Shown here: one piece after another, positions 1 to 8,773 of the stretch
How positions within the stretch are numbered: the stretch's first letter is position 1
Layout: each line of letters starts with the position of its first letter
NCBI GenBank assembly: GCA_902614915.1
Contig: CACMMX010000001.1
Coordinates: forward strand, 1 to 64,000
Length of the DNA stretch: 64,000 nucleotides
Origin: an uncultured Cryomorphaceae bacterium
Lineage (GTDB): Bacteria > Bacteroidota > Bacteroidia > Flavobacteriales > Schleiferiaceae
Reading direction: 5' to 3'
Notes under the pieces: generated by a model
Database searches by the model: none
What the model was told of the DNA's origin: nothing
Seen by the model: only the letters and a program-made list of their open reading frames with translations
Made by a program: the position numbers and the translations under genes

Positions 1-18
1 ACGGCTCAATATGTTTGT

Positions 19-26
19 TATTTTTG
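19..26 (+). promoter_or_regulatory. possible -7 box of the OmpA lipoprotein gene
   Basis: TATTTTTG matches the Bacteroidota -7 consensus TAnnTTTG and lies 27 bases before the ATG at 54. The -33 element would fall outside or at the edge of the window, so this cannot be confirmed. The surrounding GCTCAA...TTGAGC can also form a small hairpin. Confidence 0.3.
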
Positions 27-53
27 AGCTAATTAGAAAATCAAATATATAGA

Positions 54-878
54 ATGAAAAAGGTATTTGTTTTAGCTACGACAATTGCGTTAATATTGTC
101 AAGCTGTGTTAGTAAGCAGAAATATGTTGAATTGGAAGAAATGCAAAAGGCAACTTCTGATAAATTAAGTAACACTAAAATGGAATTGGCGGCAACCACC
201 GCAGAGAAGAATGCACAAGCTGCAGAATTAGCATCCTTGCGTGCTCAATCTTCAGATTTGATGAAGCAAGTTGGTGATTTAACACGTATGAGTGCTAAAA
301 ATGCTCAAAATATGGAGAAGACCCTAGAGAGCATTAATGAAAAAGAATCAACAATCACAAATCTTCAAGATGCAATGAACCGAAAGGATAGCGTGACATT
401 TGCATTGGTCACTTCTTTGAAAGGAGCTCTCGGCGATATTAACGATGAAGATGTGCAAATAAGTGTTGAGAAAGGTGTTGTTTATGTGAATTTATCTGAC
501 AAACTCATGTTCAGACCAGGTTCAGCTTACGTAAATAAAGATGCTAAATCAGTTTTAGGTAAGGTTGCTAAGATTATGACTATAAAACCTTCCTTAGAAA
601 TATTGGTGGAAGGTCATACAGATACAGACCCAATAGCCACTGATTGTATTAAAGATAATTGGGAATTAAGTGCACGTCGTGCTGCGAATATTGTTCGTGC
701 ACTTCAGAATGATTTTGCTATTGCGCCTGAACGTATGACGGCTGCAGGCCGCGGTGAATATGTTCCAGTTGCATCTAATGATACTCGTGAAGGTCGTGCA
801 GCTAACCGTCGAACTCGTATTGTTGTTCTTCCTAAATTAGATGAATTTAATAAAATGATTGAAGACGGGTTGAAGTAA
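54..878 (+). CDS. OmpA-family peptidoglycan-binding lipoprotein
   Basis: This is an outer-membrane-anchored lipoprotein that should tie the membrane to peptidoglycan. The N-terminus is a signal peptide with a lipobox ending LILSSC (lipidated Cys about residue 18). Residues about 22-120 are Ala/Glu/Lys-rich and probably coiled coil. Residues about 150-262 form the OmpA C-terminal domain, with EGHTDTD and NWELSARRAANIVRAL carrying the Asp and Arg that bind diaminopimelate, and a final RRTRIVV strand. Length (274 aa) is normal for such proteins. It is transcribed alone and ends in a strong hairpin terminator. OmpA-like proteins do accompany T9SS in some species (PorE), but no such role is shown here. 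Confidence 0.9.
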   Translation: MKKVFVLATTIALILSSCVSKQKYVELEEMQKATSDKLSNTKMELAATTAEKNAQAAELASLRAQSSDLMKQVGDLTRMSAKNAQNMEKTLESINEKESTITNLQDAMNRKDSVTFALVTSLKGALGDINDEDVQISVEKGVVYVNLSDKLMFRPGSAYVNKDAKSVLGKVAKIMTIKPSLEILVEGHTDTDPIATDCIKDNWELSARRAANIVRALQNDFAIAPERMTAAGRGEYVPVASNDTREGRAANRRTRIVVLPKLDEFNKMIEDGLK

Positions 879-900
879 AAATTGACTTGATAGAAACACA

Positions 901-934
901 AAAAGCCCGAATTCTGGTTATTCGGGCTTTTTTG
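901..934. terminator. bidirectional intrinsic terminator
   Basis: AAAAGCCCGAAT pairs with ATTCGGGCTTTT around an 8-base loop, with A-run before and T-run after. It sits between the convergent OmpA gene and the phosphatase gene and can serve both. Confidence 0.85.
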
Positions 935-985
935 TATTCTCTAATGAAGGAAGACTTTAAATATTTTACACTTGCAACTTATTTT

Positions 986-2563
986 CTAGTATATCTTACT
1001 GTTTGGTGCAAAAGGCAGATTTGACATTTCCGCCACTTTATCCACAATAGCGCTAACGGGTATTTTTTCGAAACTTTCGCTGTGTTCAATATCTAGTCCA
1101 AGGATTATAAAAGGCACATGCGTGTCATAGAGAAAACCCGAGCCGTGTGTAGAACCGTAAGGGCCATAGAAAATACAATTTGGCTGAAGAGAGAATATAA
1201 GATCACCACCATACCTGCTTTGGTATCCCTCATGGTGTAATTCTAATAAGTCATCGTTGCCGCTGCTCCTAACCTCTGTTGCTGTATAAACACGCATAAA
1301 TGGATCAATCCCTTCCGTAATAACAGCAATCTGGGTAGCATATTCTTTAGCCCAATCATTTAAGTGTATATGATGATTGAAAATTTTAAAAACTGCATTT
1401 TTTACCCCTAAAATATTTTCAATTCGAAGATTTAAATCCCCAATTACATCAGCGTTTTGATAATTTCTGACGTTTAACCCCTCATGAGATAAGTGATTTG
1501 GGTTTTCACTGGCTCCATGATCTGCAGTTAAATAAAGGACGTAATCTTTGCGTCCAATTTCATCGTCCAATACTTTGATGAGTTTACCAAGTTGACGATC
1601 TAGCTTTAAATACATATCATGAATCTCTCTTGATCGCACACCAAAAGTGTGTCCTGCATAATCAGTAGAGGAAAAGCTTATTCCCAAGAAATCAGTGTAT
1701 TTGTCTTTTCCTAATTCTTCCTTTTGTAAGACTTTGAGTGCTAGTTCTAGCACTAATTGATTACCTATAGGGGTGTTCTTTAAAGCATCAAGGCCGTTGT
1801 TATTAATAAGTTTTTTTAAATTATAAGGGAAACTAGAAGTTCCTTTATTAAGTTTTGGTTCATACGGATTTTCATCAGGTAAACTCTCGTCATATTTCCT
1901 TTGTGCCATTTCTAGCTTCCAGTCTTTTTTTGCCATATCCATGGCGTGTTCACGTTCGTTATACTTCTCAACATAATCCGGTAGCTCATCTTCATAATAG
2001 CTACTTGTCACAAAATGTAACCTTTTATCTAACCAAAAAGCCCCATCTGCAAAATGACCTGCAGGGAATATGGCACCTCTGTCTTTAACACTGACTCCAT
2101 AACTTTTACCACGATTATTGGTAAATAACTTGATACCGTCAGAAAAAGTTAGGGCCTTTAAATTTTTTGGCGATCGGCGAGAAGAACGTTCAATGGTTCC
2201 AATTGGGCTTACTGCAGTGTCCTCTGCGCAATACATTTGATAGTTGGACTCACGAACCCACCAATCGTTTGCTACAATTCCATGGTATTTTGGGGTTGTA
2301 CCAGTTGAAATGGAGGCGTGACCAGGTCCTGTATATGTTGGGATATAGTTATAATGAGTGTTTCTGAAAACCTTACCGTCTTGAAGCATAATTTGAAATC
2401 CTCCGTCTTCAGAAAATTGATGGCTAAACCGCTGTAAATATTCAGCACGCATTTGATCCACGACTACCTGGACTACAAGCTTTGGTTGCGCTTGAATGCC
2501 TAGGGCAATTAGGATGGCAGCAACTGTTCTAGATGATTTTTTTTGATTTGAATTTCTTCCCAT
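986..2563 (-). CDS. PafA-like alkaline phosphatase (type I phosphodiesterase/nucleotide pyrophosphatase superfamily)
   Basis: A secreted phosphomonoesterase of the alkaline phosphatase superfamily, resembling flavobacterial PafA. An N-terminal hydrophobic stretch ending GIQAQ looks like a signal peptide, so action is in the periplasm. VVVDQM (Asp about 36) and TGPGHAS (Thr about 78, the expected nucleophile) are followed by TGTTPKYHGI. Later metal ligands are seen in DYAGHTFG, LTADHGASE and the C-terminal STHGSG. The 525-aa length fits. The chosen start keeps the signal peptide but makes the first 55 bases overlap the 3' end of the upstream ABC-F gene; a later start would remove the signal. 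PafA enzymes are phosphate scavengers, but no Pho box was recognised. Confidence 0.85.
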   Translation of the reverse strand: MGRNSNQKKSSRTVAAILIALGIQAQPKLVVQVVVDQMRAEYLQRFSHQFSEDGGFQIMLQDGKVFRNTHYNYIPTYTGPGHASISTGTTPKYHGIVANDWWVRESNYQMYCAEDTAVSPIGTIERSSRRSPKNLKALTFSDGIKLFTNNRGKSYGVSVKDRGAIFPAGHFADGAFWLDKRLHFVTSSYYEDELPDYVEKYNEREHAMDMAKKDWKLEMAQRKYDESLPDENPYEPKLNKGTSSFPYNLKKLINNNGLDALKNTPIGNQLVLELALKVLQKEELGKDKYTDFLGISFSSTDYAGHTFGVRSREIHDMYLKLDRQLGKLIKVLDDEIGRKDYVLYLTADHGASENPNHLSHEGLNVRNYQNADVIGDLNLRIENILGVKNAVFKIFNHHIHLNDWAKEYATQIAVITEGIDPFMRVYTATEVRSSGNDDLLELHHEGYQSRYGGDLIFSLQPNCIFYGPYGSTHGSGFLYDTHVPFIILGLDIEHSESFEKIPVSAIVDKVAEMSNLPFAPNSKIY

Positions 2564-4461
2564 ATATTCATTTTAGAGCTTAGCTCTTCTTTTTGCTTCT
2601 CATAGTTGGGGTAGAAATCTGGATCTTTCATTAGTTCCATATAAGCACTACTATCTGCCAATTTTTTATCCCAATCTTCTATAAGTACCTCTAAGTTCTC
2701 AATTTCTTCCTCAATACGTTCTAATTTTCGCGTTAAACTTCTCAAGTCTTTTTCAAGTTGTTTTCGCTCTTTGTAACCAAGGTCTTTATTTTTATCGCCT
2801 TGTTTTCTTTTTTTTACCGCTGCCGATTTTGCTTCAACAGCCCTCATATTTTTTAGTTTACGCTGTTCAAGATAGTATTCTATACCTCCTAGAAGAGTTT
2901 TGACCCGCTGATCCCTAAATTCTACCGTTTTTGTCACAAGGCCTTTTAAAAATTCACGGTCGTGACTCACCACCAATAAAGTGCCGTCAAAGGTGAGTAA
3001 GCTTTTTTTTAGTACACCCTTGCTATTAATATCAAGATGATTCGTAGGTTCATCCATTACCAAAAAATTTATGGGTTTTAAGAGCAGTTTACATAATGCT
3101 AAACGGCCCCGTTCGCCACCACTCAGCACTTTCACCTTTTTCTCAACGTCTTCTCCGCGGAACATAAACGACCCCAGTAGACTGCGAGCATGTTTGCGCA
3201 TATTTTCTGGAGCCGCATCTTCAATTGTTTGAAGTGCTGTTAAACTACCTTCTAATTCGTCTGCTTGATCTTGAGCGAAGTACCCTAAAAGAATATTATG
3301 ACCAAGGGTCAGGGTTCCTTCTGCGCTTATTTCTTTCAATAATGCTTTTACCAAGGTAGATTTTCCCTGACCGTTCTGTCCTACAAAAGCAATTCGATCT
3401 CCCCGTTCAATTTCTAGATCCACTTTGTTTAGTACCAAATTGTTTCCATAAGATTTCCGAACATTTTCTGCTTTTGCCACCACTTTCCCTGAGCGCGGAG
3501 CGGGTTGAAACTTAAAATGCATGGCTGAAGTATCTTCTTTATCTACTTCAATTCGCTCTAGGCGATCTAACTTTTTAATTAAACTTTGAGCAAAAGAGGC
3601 TTTCGAAGCTTTAGCCCTAAATCGCTCAATAAGTTCTTCGGTTTGCTTTATTTCTTTCTCCTGATTTTTCGCTGTGGCTAATTGTTTTTCTCGTAAATCA
3701 GTTCTTAACTCAACATAGCGGGAATAAGACACATTGAAATCATGGACTTTACCTAGAGTAATTTCTATTGTTCTTGTAGTTACATTATCCAAGAAAGTGC
3801 AATCGTGACTAACTACAATGAGTGTTTGTTTACTTTCGCTAAGATGATGCTCTAGCCAAATGATACTTTCTATATCAAGATGATTTGTAGGTTCGTCAAG
3901 CAGCAGCAGTTCAGGCTTCTGCAACAGTAGTCGCGCCAGCTCAGCACGCATTTGCCAACCACCGGAAAAAGTATGTAATGGATTGTGAAAGGTTTGTCGA
4001 GTAAATCCTAAGCCTTTTAATACGAGCTCAACATTTGCGTCTATACTTTCTCCGCCCAATAAACCATAGCGTTCACTCAATTCGCTAAGTTCATCTATAA
4101 GGGCATTATAGCTTTTGCTTTCATAGTCTGTTCGACTTTCAAAATCTCTATTTATTTCTTCAATACGTGAGTTGATTTTAGTTAATTCATCAAAAGCACC
4201 GCGAGCAATTTCCACAATACTTTTCTTCGCGTCAAGCTTTAGATCTTGCCTTAAAAACCCTACTCGAACCTCTTTTGCTTTGCTGATTGTTCCAGAATCA
4301 AGATGGTAATCCCCAGCAATTAACTTTAATAGCGTAGACTTACCAGCTCCGTTCCGTCCTACAAGGCCAATTCGGTCTCCAGGATTAATCTGAAACCCTA
4401 TTTTATTAAATATCGCTCGACCACCAAAAAATAATGAGGCTTTGCTAATTGCTAAAATCAT
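2509..4461 (-). CDS. ABC-F family ATP-binding protein
   Basis: A cytosolic tandem-ABC protein of the ABC-F family, which acts on ribosomes rather than as a transporter; there are no membrane segments. Domain 1 has Walker A GRNGAGKST (about residue 35), signature FSGGWQMR and Walker B LLLLDEPTNHLD. The linker is charged and helical. Domain 2 has GQNGQGKST, LSGGERGR and FLVMDEPTNHLD. The C-terminus after about 545 is a Lys/Glu-rich coiled coil, as in Uup and YheS-like members. Length 650 aa is typical. Its last 55 bases overlap the start of the phosphatase gene, in another frame. Subfamily (Uup, YheS or other) is not settled by reading alone. Confidence 0.93.
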   Translation of the reverse strand: MILAISKASLFFGGRAIFNKIGFQINPGDRIGLVGRNGAGKSTLLKLIAGDYHLDSGTISKAKEVRVGFLRQDLKLDAKKSIVEIARGAFDELTKINSRIEEINRDFESRTDYESKSYNALIDELSELSERYGLLGGESIDANVELVLKGLGFTRQTFHNPLHTFSGGWQMRAELARLLLQKPELLLLDEPTNHLDIESIIWLEHHLSESKQTLIVVSHDCTFLDNVTTRTIEITLGKVHDFNVSYSRYVELRTDLREKQLATAKNQEKEIKQTEELIERFRAKASKASFAQSLIKKLDRLERIEVDKEDTSAMHFKFQPAPRSGKVVAKAENVRKSYGNNLVLNKVDLEIERGDRIAFVGQNGQGKSTLVKALLKEISAEGTLTLGHNILLGYFAQDQADELEGSLTALQTIEDAAPENMRKHARSLLGSFMFRGEDVEKKVKVLSGGERGRLALCKLLLKPINFLVMDEPTNHLDINSKGVLKKSLLTFDGTLLVVSHDREFLKGLVTKTVEFRDQRVKTLLGGIEYYLEQRKLKNMRAVEAKSAAVKKRKQGDKNKDLGYKERKQLEKDLRSLTRKLERIEEEIENLEVLIEDWDKKLADSSAYMELMKDPDFYPNYEKQKEELSSKMNIWEEIQIKKNHLEQLLPS

Positions 4462-4596
4462 GGTGATAAAAATAGCAAATCGTAGCGCTTTGTAGCTGTT
4501 AATTTGAGGTAATACAAACAGCCCGATTTTTATTTAAGGTCTATTTATCTGAGCTCTGCCTATAAGTAGGCTTTTTTGTGAAAGTATATTTTCTTT

Positions 4597-5640
4597 TTAA
4601 AACCTAGAAGGCAAACAATCTTCGAGTAGATCGGTGTCATAAATCAAATGTTCAACAAGTACCTTGGCCAGGTAAGGAGCCATCAAAACTGCTCTCGACC
4701 CCATACCGCCAAAAATCCATGTATGCGCCAAATCGTGTCTTCCAACAAGGGGTCGACGATCTTTGGTAGCAGGTCGTATTCCACTAAAGTGATTTTTGGT
4801 TTTAAATGAACCCTCCCATACTTCTTGAATATGTTGTTCGAGTTCTTTTCGTTTCGCAGCGGTAGGACCTTTTTCAAACCCATTCCATGCATAGGTCGCT
4901 CCAACAGTTACTTCGTTATTTCCTTCACTTAGCATGAAATGCTTTTGGTGAATACACTCATTATACAACGGTTTGTCAAGTTCCACACGTATTAGCTCTC
5001 CTTTGACTGGGGCAAACCCTTTTTGTTCTAATGATTTTTTGTTAAGCGCCATTTGTGCGCCTGTACAACTTATTATACCATGTGCCCGAATATCTTGGTA
5101 GTTTACTCCTTCGTTATCACGTTTAACAATATCCCAAATAAAGCGTTCTTCAATGAAGGAATCTGTTGCTTTGAGGGTGTTGTGAACCCCTTGAATAAAA
5201 GGTATTACTTTTAGTCTGCCGGTACTTTTCATTCTACCACTTTTGAAGCTTCCTTTTACTCCTTCTGGCAGTGGAACAATCTCTTCATCAATGTAACTCT
5301 TGTATGCAGGGTTATCGCATAATTCTATCCACTTATTTTGTTCACCTGCATTAAAAAAAATCCGTCTTATTGAGATAGGGTCAAAAAATTGACTTTTAGT
5401 CCATTTTTCTATGTCACGGTATACTGTCTGTAATTCATTTATCATGGTATCTGCTTGCCAAACTTTCTTCATTCGTTTCAAGACAATTGGATTCCAAAGA
5501 CCTGCGGCAACAGAGGAACTTATATTTTCAGAAGGTAAATCGTACATCATTACGTTTGCTCCATATTTCAAAAGCGTATAACTGAGTACACAACCTGAAA
5601 TACCACCCCCAACAATTATATAATCTACATGTCTAGACAT
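4597..5640 (-). CDS. FAD-dependent oxidoreductase, DAO family
   Basis: A flavoprotein of the D-amino-acid oxidase/glycine oxidase superfamily. The N-terminus YIIVGGGISGCVLSY is the dinucleotide-binding GxGxxG fold, and the C-terminus has GIRPATKDRRPLVG and GGMGSRAVLMAPYLA, the usual FAD-closing motifs. The substrate is not evident; the family includes amine and amino-acid oxidases and the MnmC oxidase domain. The ORF track begins seven codons upstream at 5661, but that start lies inside a terminator hairpin; the ATG at 5640 is preceded at 8 bases by AGGAG and is preferred, giving 347 aa. Upstream on the same strand is gldN, separated by the hairpin. Confidence 0.8.
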   Translation of the reverse strand: MSRHVDYIIVGGGISGCVLSYTLLKYGANVMMYDLPSENISSSVAAGLWNPIVLKRMKKVWQADTMINELQTVYRDIEKWTKSQFFDPISIRRIFFNAGEQNKWIELCDNPAYKSYIDEEIVPLPEGVKGSFKSGRMKSTGRLKVIPFIQGVHNTLKATDSFIEERFIWDIVKRDNEGVNYQDIRAHGIISCTGAQMALNKKSLEQKGFAPVKGELIRVELDKPLYNECIHQKHFMLSEGNNEVTVGATYAWNGFEKGPTAAKRKELEQHIQEVWEGSFKTKNHFSGIRPATKDRRPLVGRHDLAHTWIFGGMGSRAVLMAPYLAKVLVEHLIYDTDLLEDCLPSRF

Positions 5641-5679
5641 AAAAAAAACTCCTGCGAACAAAGGTAGCAGGAGTTTTTA
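5641..5679 (-). terminator. gldN terminator overlapping the RBS of the next gene
   Basis: On the minus strand ACTCCTGC pairs with GCAGGAGT, extended by A5/T5, followed by eight Ts that run directly into the ATG at 5640. The descending arm contains AGGAG at ideal Shine-Dalgarno spacing, so the same hairpin could stop gldN transcription and mask or present the ribosome site of the flavoprotein gene. Confidence 0.75.
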
Positions 5680-5701
5680 TAGTTGTTAGTTGTATTCACA
5701 T

Positions 5702-6547
5702 TTAATATGTCCACATATCGTGTTCTTTATTTCGCAAATCTTCTTTGATTGCGGCAGCCTCGAGCAATTGGGACATAGCACTATTTTTCTTATAATCTGC
5801 AATTGTTCTATCGTATACATTGTCTTGCTTCGTGACGACAGAATTGAATTTCCTAAAGTGCATGATCTGATCAAAAGTTAATCTTTGATTGTTATTCTTT
5901 TCGTTATAAGCCACAGCTGTAGCCATAGCATAGCGTGCGTCCGGGAACCAAATCCAAAATGGATTGTAGGTCAATGACTTGTTTCTTGGATCGCGAACTT
6001 CTGGTGCAATACCAATAATTCTATTTTTTAATTCACCTCGTTGCTTATCAAAATACCAATCACTCTTTAAGTGGTAGGCAACAACATTGTTCGATTTAAT
6101 CGTTATCGTATCAATAGCTAGAGGAGGGCCAAAGGGATCATCTGGGTCAGGAATGGTATCGTATGATTCAATTTTTTCACGAACCTCTTCTACAGTTAAT
6201 GGTAATTCAAATTTATCATCACGGAATATTTCGGTAATCGTATTTTCACTTATAATACCTTCAACCAACACGTCCCATAATGACTTACGGTCAGGCATAG
6301 GCTTGAGGGGATAAAATAGTGAAAGATTAATTTTTTCTCTTAAATCAATCCTTTCCCATTGACGTTCTGACCACAACATATCATCTTGACGCAGGAATGG
6401 ATAAGGAACAACTCTATTATTTTTGTAATGTTTAGAGGTTTCTGGAACAATACCATCATCTGACGGGTCTAAAATCTGGGAATTTGCTTCATTGAGAAAC
6501 AACCCAACTGCAAATACTGCAAGTACAAAGTTTTTAAATTTCAACAT
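5702..6547 (-). CDS. gldN: gliding motility / type IX secretion protein GldN (PorN)
   Basis: GldN/PorN forms, with the lipoprotein GldK/PorK, the periplasmic ring of the type IX secretion system under the outer membrane. The protein has a signal peptide ending NSQ and the family hallmark segments RVVPYPFLRQDDMLWSERQW, REKINLSLFYPL and, late, RNKSLTYNPFWIWFPDAR. Length 281 aa fits. It is the last gene of the porP-gldK-gldL-gldM-gldN run, one base after gldM, and is followed by a strong terminator. The order is the conserved T9SS order in Bacteroidota, which makes the assignment firm. Confidence 0.96.
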   Translation of the reverse strand: MLKFKNFVLAVFAVGLFLNEANSQILDPSDDGIVPETSKHYKNNRVVPYPFLRQDDMLWSERQWERIDLREKINLSLFYPLKPMPDRKSLWDVLVEGIISENTITEIFRDDKFELPLTVEEVREKIESYDTIPDPDDPFGPPLAIDTITIKSNNVVAYHLKSDWYFDKQRGELKNRIIGIAPEVRDPRNKSLTYNPFWIWFPDARYAMATAVAYNEKNNNQRLTFDQIMHFRKFNSVVTKQDNVYDRTIADYKKNSAMSQLLEAAAIKEDLRNKEHDMWTY

Positions 6548-6548
6548 C

Positions 6549-8069
6549 TTAATTCAAGTCAATTGTAATTGGCGCTACTTTTGGTTTAATACCTTTTTTG
6601 GTGATCGCTTTTATATTCCTAATAATTACCGGGGTTCCCGGTTTTGCTTTGTCCAGGGCTGCACGGGCACCAGGGCTAAGGGTATTCCCTCTACAATCAA
6701 TTGGTGCAAATGGTGGTACTATAATTTGAAAACTTGTGACTTTCAGTGGTAACTCAAAATCAAAGTTGTTGAATTTTGCTTCAACTTTAGCTTTTTTAAT
6801 CAAATTAGCAGACATTAAACCATCTGTTTTTCCGAAAATGGATCCAGCAGCATCAGGTAAATTTTTGATACGGTACTTTTTGGAACCCATAGACTTCCAT
6901 GATTCACCGTCTTTAACACTAACTTTTACGTCTATTTCACCTCCTCTATAACGCGTTACATCAGCGGTGTAGTTACCTTTCCTATCTTTTTTTATTTCTT
7001 TATTAGCTACTTTAATGTTTTCAGGTTCATAGCCAGGGACGGATATTTCTAAGGGATTATCAACTCCGCGATAGAGCACATTCATTTTAGAAGCGGCAAT
7101 AACTACATTAGGAGGAGCTACATTGAATGTTCCTTCTACTGGATATATTTTTTCTTCACCATTCTGAACTAGTTTAATTTCTCCATTCCATTTGGTTTCA
7201 CCTATTTGATTCGCTGGCAATCGAACTTTTGCAACACCCCCTATGATATCTTCCTCACTTAATTCCTTCCCATTAATACTTACAGTTGGCTCTTGAGTAT
7301 CATCATATGCCGCCAAGAAAACCTCTGCTTCGTATTCGTCTCCTTGAGTTACATATGTGCTCTTGGATACTACAACGCTGCGAACGCCAGTAAATTTCAA
7401 ATCTGAGGCGCTAATATTCTTTTGTAGATAATCAATTACATCTGCTTCAGTTGTTCGGACATCAGTCTGAAGCTTCGTAAGATAATTAGTAACCGATATA
7501 AGTGGGTAGTGTTCAAACTTGATGTTTTCCCATTTCATGACGGTTCCATCAATATTTTTTTCACTCAAGTCAAATCTATCGTCAATCGAATTAGAAAGCG
7601 TAACATTATCGACTGAATTAGACTTCATGAATTCCCGATACTCTATTAATAAAGATTTCAGCTCGGCACCGTTGGGTTGTTGAAGAAAATACTGAGGGGA
7701 AGCAGTTAAATTATCCATTCTTCTCGGCTTATTCGGATCGTCCTCTTCTGGACCCCCTGCAACATCAATAACACCTTTTTTAAGGTCTCCAATTTTATCA
7801 TATAGAGCCGAAGAACGTGCCATTACATCATTGGCTTTATCTCTCCAAGGACCTGCTTTTACTTCATTTTCTGACGCTGCTGCCTCAAAAGACAGATACG
7901 TACGCGCATTTTGTTTTTCTATTGTCTCAATTGAAGCTTCTTGGCCCTTTTGTGCTTCATAAATGCTATCTATTACCTCCCGACTTACGTTTAGTGCGAG
8001 TAGTGCTGTCAACACGAGATACATCATGTTGATCATTTTTTGACGCGGTGATAAGTTTCCTCCTGCCAT
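6549..8069 (-). CDS. gldM: type IX secretion motor protein GldM (PorM)
   Basis: GldM is the periplasm-spanning half of the GldL-GldM proton-driven motor that powers type IX secretion and gliding. The start MAGGNLSPRQKMINMMYLVL gives a short cytoplasmic tip followed by one membrane helix (about residues 12-28), as expected. The remaining ~475 residues are periplasmic, with helical D1 then beta-rich domains such as VVIAASKMNVLYRGVDNPLEISVPGY, typical of GldM D3. Length 506 aa is normal. It follows gldL by 42 bases in the operon and precedes gldN by one base. Confidence 0.96.
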   Translation of the reverse strand: MAGGNLSPRQKMINMMYLVLTALLALNVSREVIDSIYEAQKGQEASIETIEKQNARTYLSFEAAASENEVKAGPWRDKANDVMARSSALYDKIGDLKKGVIDVAGGPEEDDPNKPRRMDNLTASPQYFLQQPNGAELKSLLIEYREFMKSNSVDNVTLSNSIDDRFDLSEKNIDGTVMKWENIKFEHYPLISVTNYLTKLQTDVRTTEADVIDYLQKNISASDLKFTGVRSVVVSKSTYVTQGDEYEAEVFLAAYDDTQEPTVSINGKELSEEDIIGGVAKVRLPANQIGETKWNGEIKLVQNGEEKIYPVEGTFNVAPPNVVIAASKMNVLYRGVDNPLEISVPGYEPENIKVANKEIKKDRKGNYTADVTRYRGGEIDVKVSVKDGESWKSMGSKKYRIKNLPDAAGSIFGKTDGLMSANLIKKAKVEAKFNNFDFELPLKVTSFQIIVPPFAPIDCRGNTLSPGARAALDKAKPGTPVIIRNIKAITKKGIKPKVAPITIDLN

Positions 8070-8111
8070 TTTTTAGGGTTTTATACGGTTGTAGTAATTA
8101 ATACTGGGTAT

Positions 8112-8750
8112 TTATTTACCCATGGCGGTTAGCATACCTCCGTATACGCTATTTAATGATTCCAAGTTACCTTTGAATGAAGTTAATTCGTTAGCTACGC
8201 TGGTGGCAGTGTCAGAGGCGACAGCTAATTTTTCCATCACATCATTCTGACGTTCAACTTGTGCGGTAGTATTCTCTAGCTGTACTGCATATAGAGCATT
8301 TAGGCTTTCCATATGGGTAGCAGCAGTACTTAATTGATCTGAATAAGTTGCTGTTGCCCCAGCGGCATCTACAACACCACTTAAACTACTCGCAGTTTCA
8401 CTTAAAGAACGCATTCCTTCGCCTAATCTTTCAATTAGAGCTGCTTCAACCCCACCTTTTTCGAGGGCATTATCAAGTTGAGAAGTTATGGACGTAGGCT
8501 TGTCTGGATCATTGACCTCTAGTTCCGGGTATATTAATGACCAGTCATAATCTTTGGCAGGTTTTTCAATCGCTGCAATCAAAAAAATGAAGGCCTCAGT
8601 TCCCAAGCCAATAGTTAACATAATGTCTGCCCCAGGCAAGTGACGAATTTTGAAAAGAGCTCCGAGAATAACTACTGCGGCACCCGCACTGTAAGCGATA
8701 TGTGAAAATTTCTTGTATTTTTTTGTTGTTGTGTCTATGAATTTAGCCAT
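8112..8750 (-). CDS. gldL: type IX secretion motor protein GldL (PorL)
   Basis: GldL is the inner-membrane partner of GldM in the T9SS motor. Two membrane helices are visible at about residues 17-34 and 42-60, separated by the hallmark KIRHLPGAD turn; Glu in the second helix (TEAFIFLIAA) is a candidate proton-path residue. The rest is a cytoplasmic helical region rich in Ala/Ser/Glu (DAAGATATYSDQLSTAA). The 212-aa length matches the family. The gene lies between gldK and gldM with short gaps, part of the same transcript. Confidence 0.96.
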   Translation of the reverse strand: MAKFIDTTTKKYKKFSHIAYSAGAAVVILGALFKIRHLPGADIMLTIGLGTEAFIFLIAAIEKPAKDYDWSLIYPELEVNDPDKPTSITSQLDNALEKGGVEAALIERLGEGMRSLSETASSLSGVVDAAGATATYSDQLSTAATHMESLNALYAVQLENTTAQVERQNDVMEKLAVASDTATSVANELTSFKGNLESLNSVYGGMLTAMGK

Positions 8751-8773
8751 TTTAAAATTTGAATTAAGGTTTA

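Noticed and set aside
4558-4577. Terminator hairpin GCCTA-TAAG-TAGGC with six Ts
   Set aside because: It points to the plus strand, where no gene ends; both flanking genes are on the minus strand. The stem is only five pairs.
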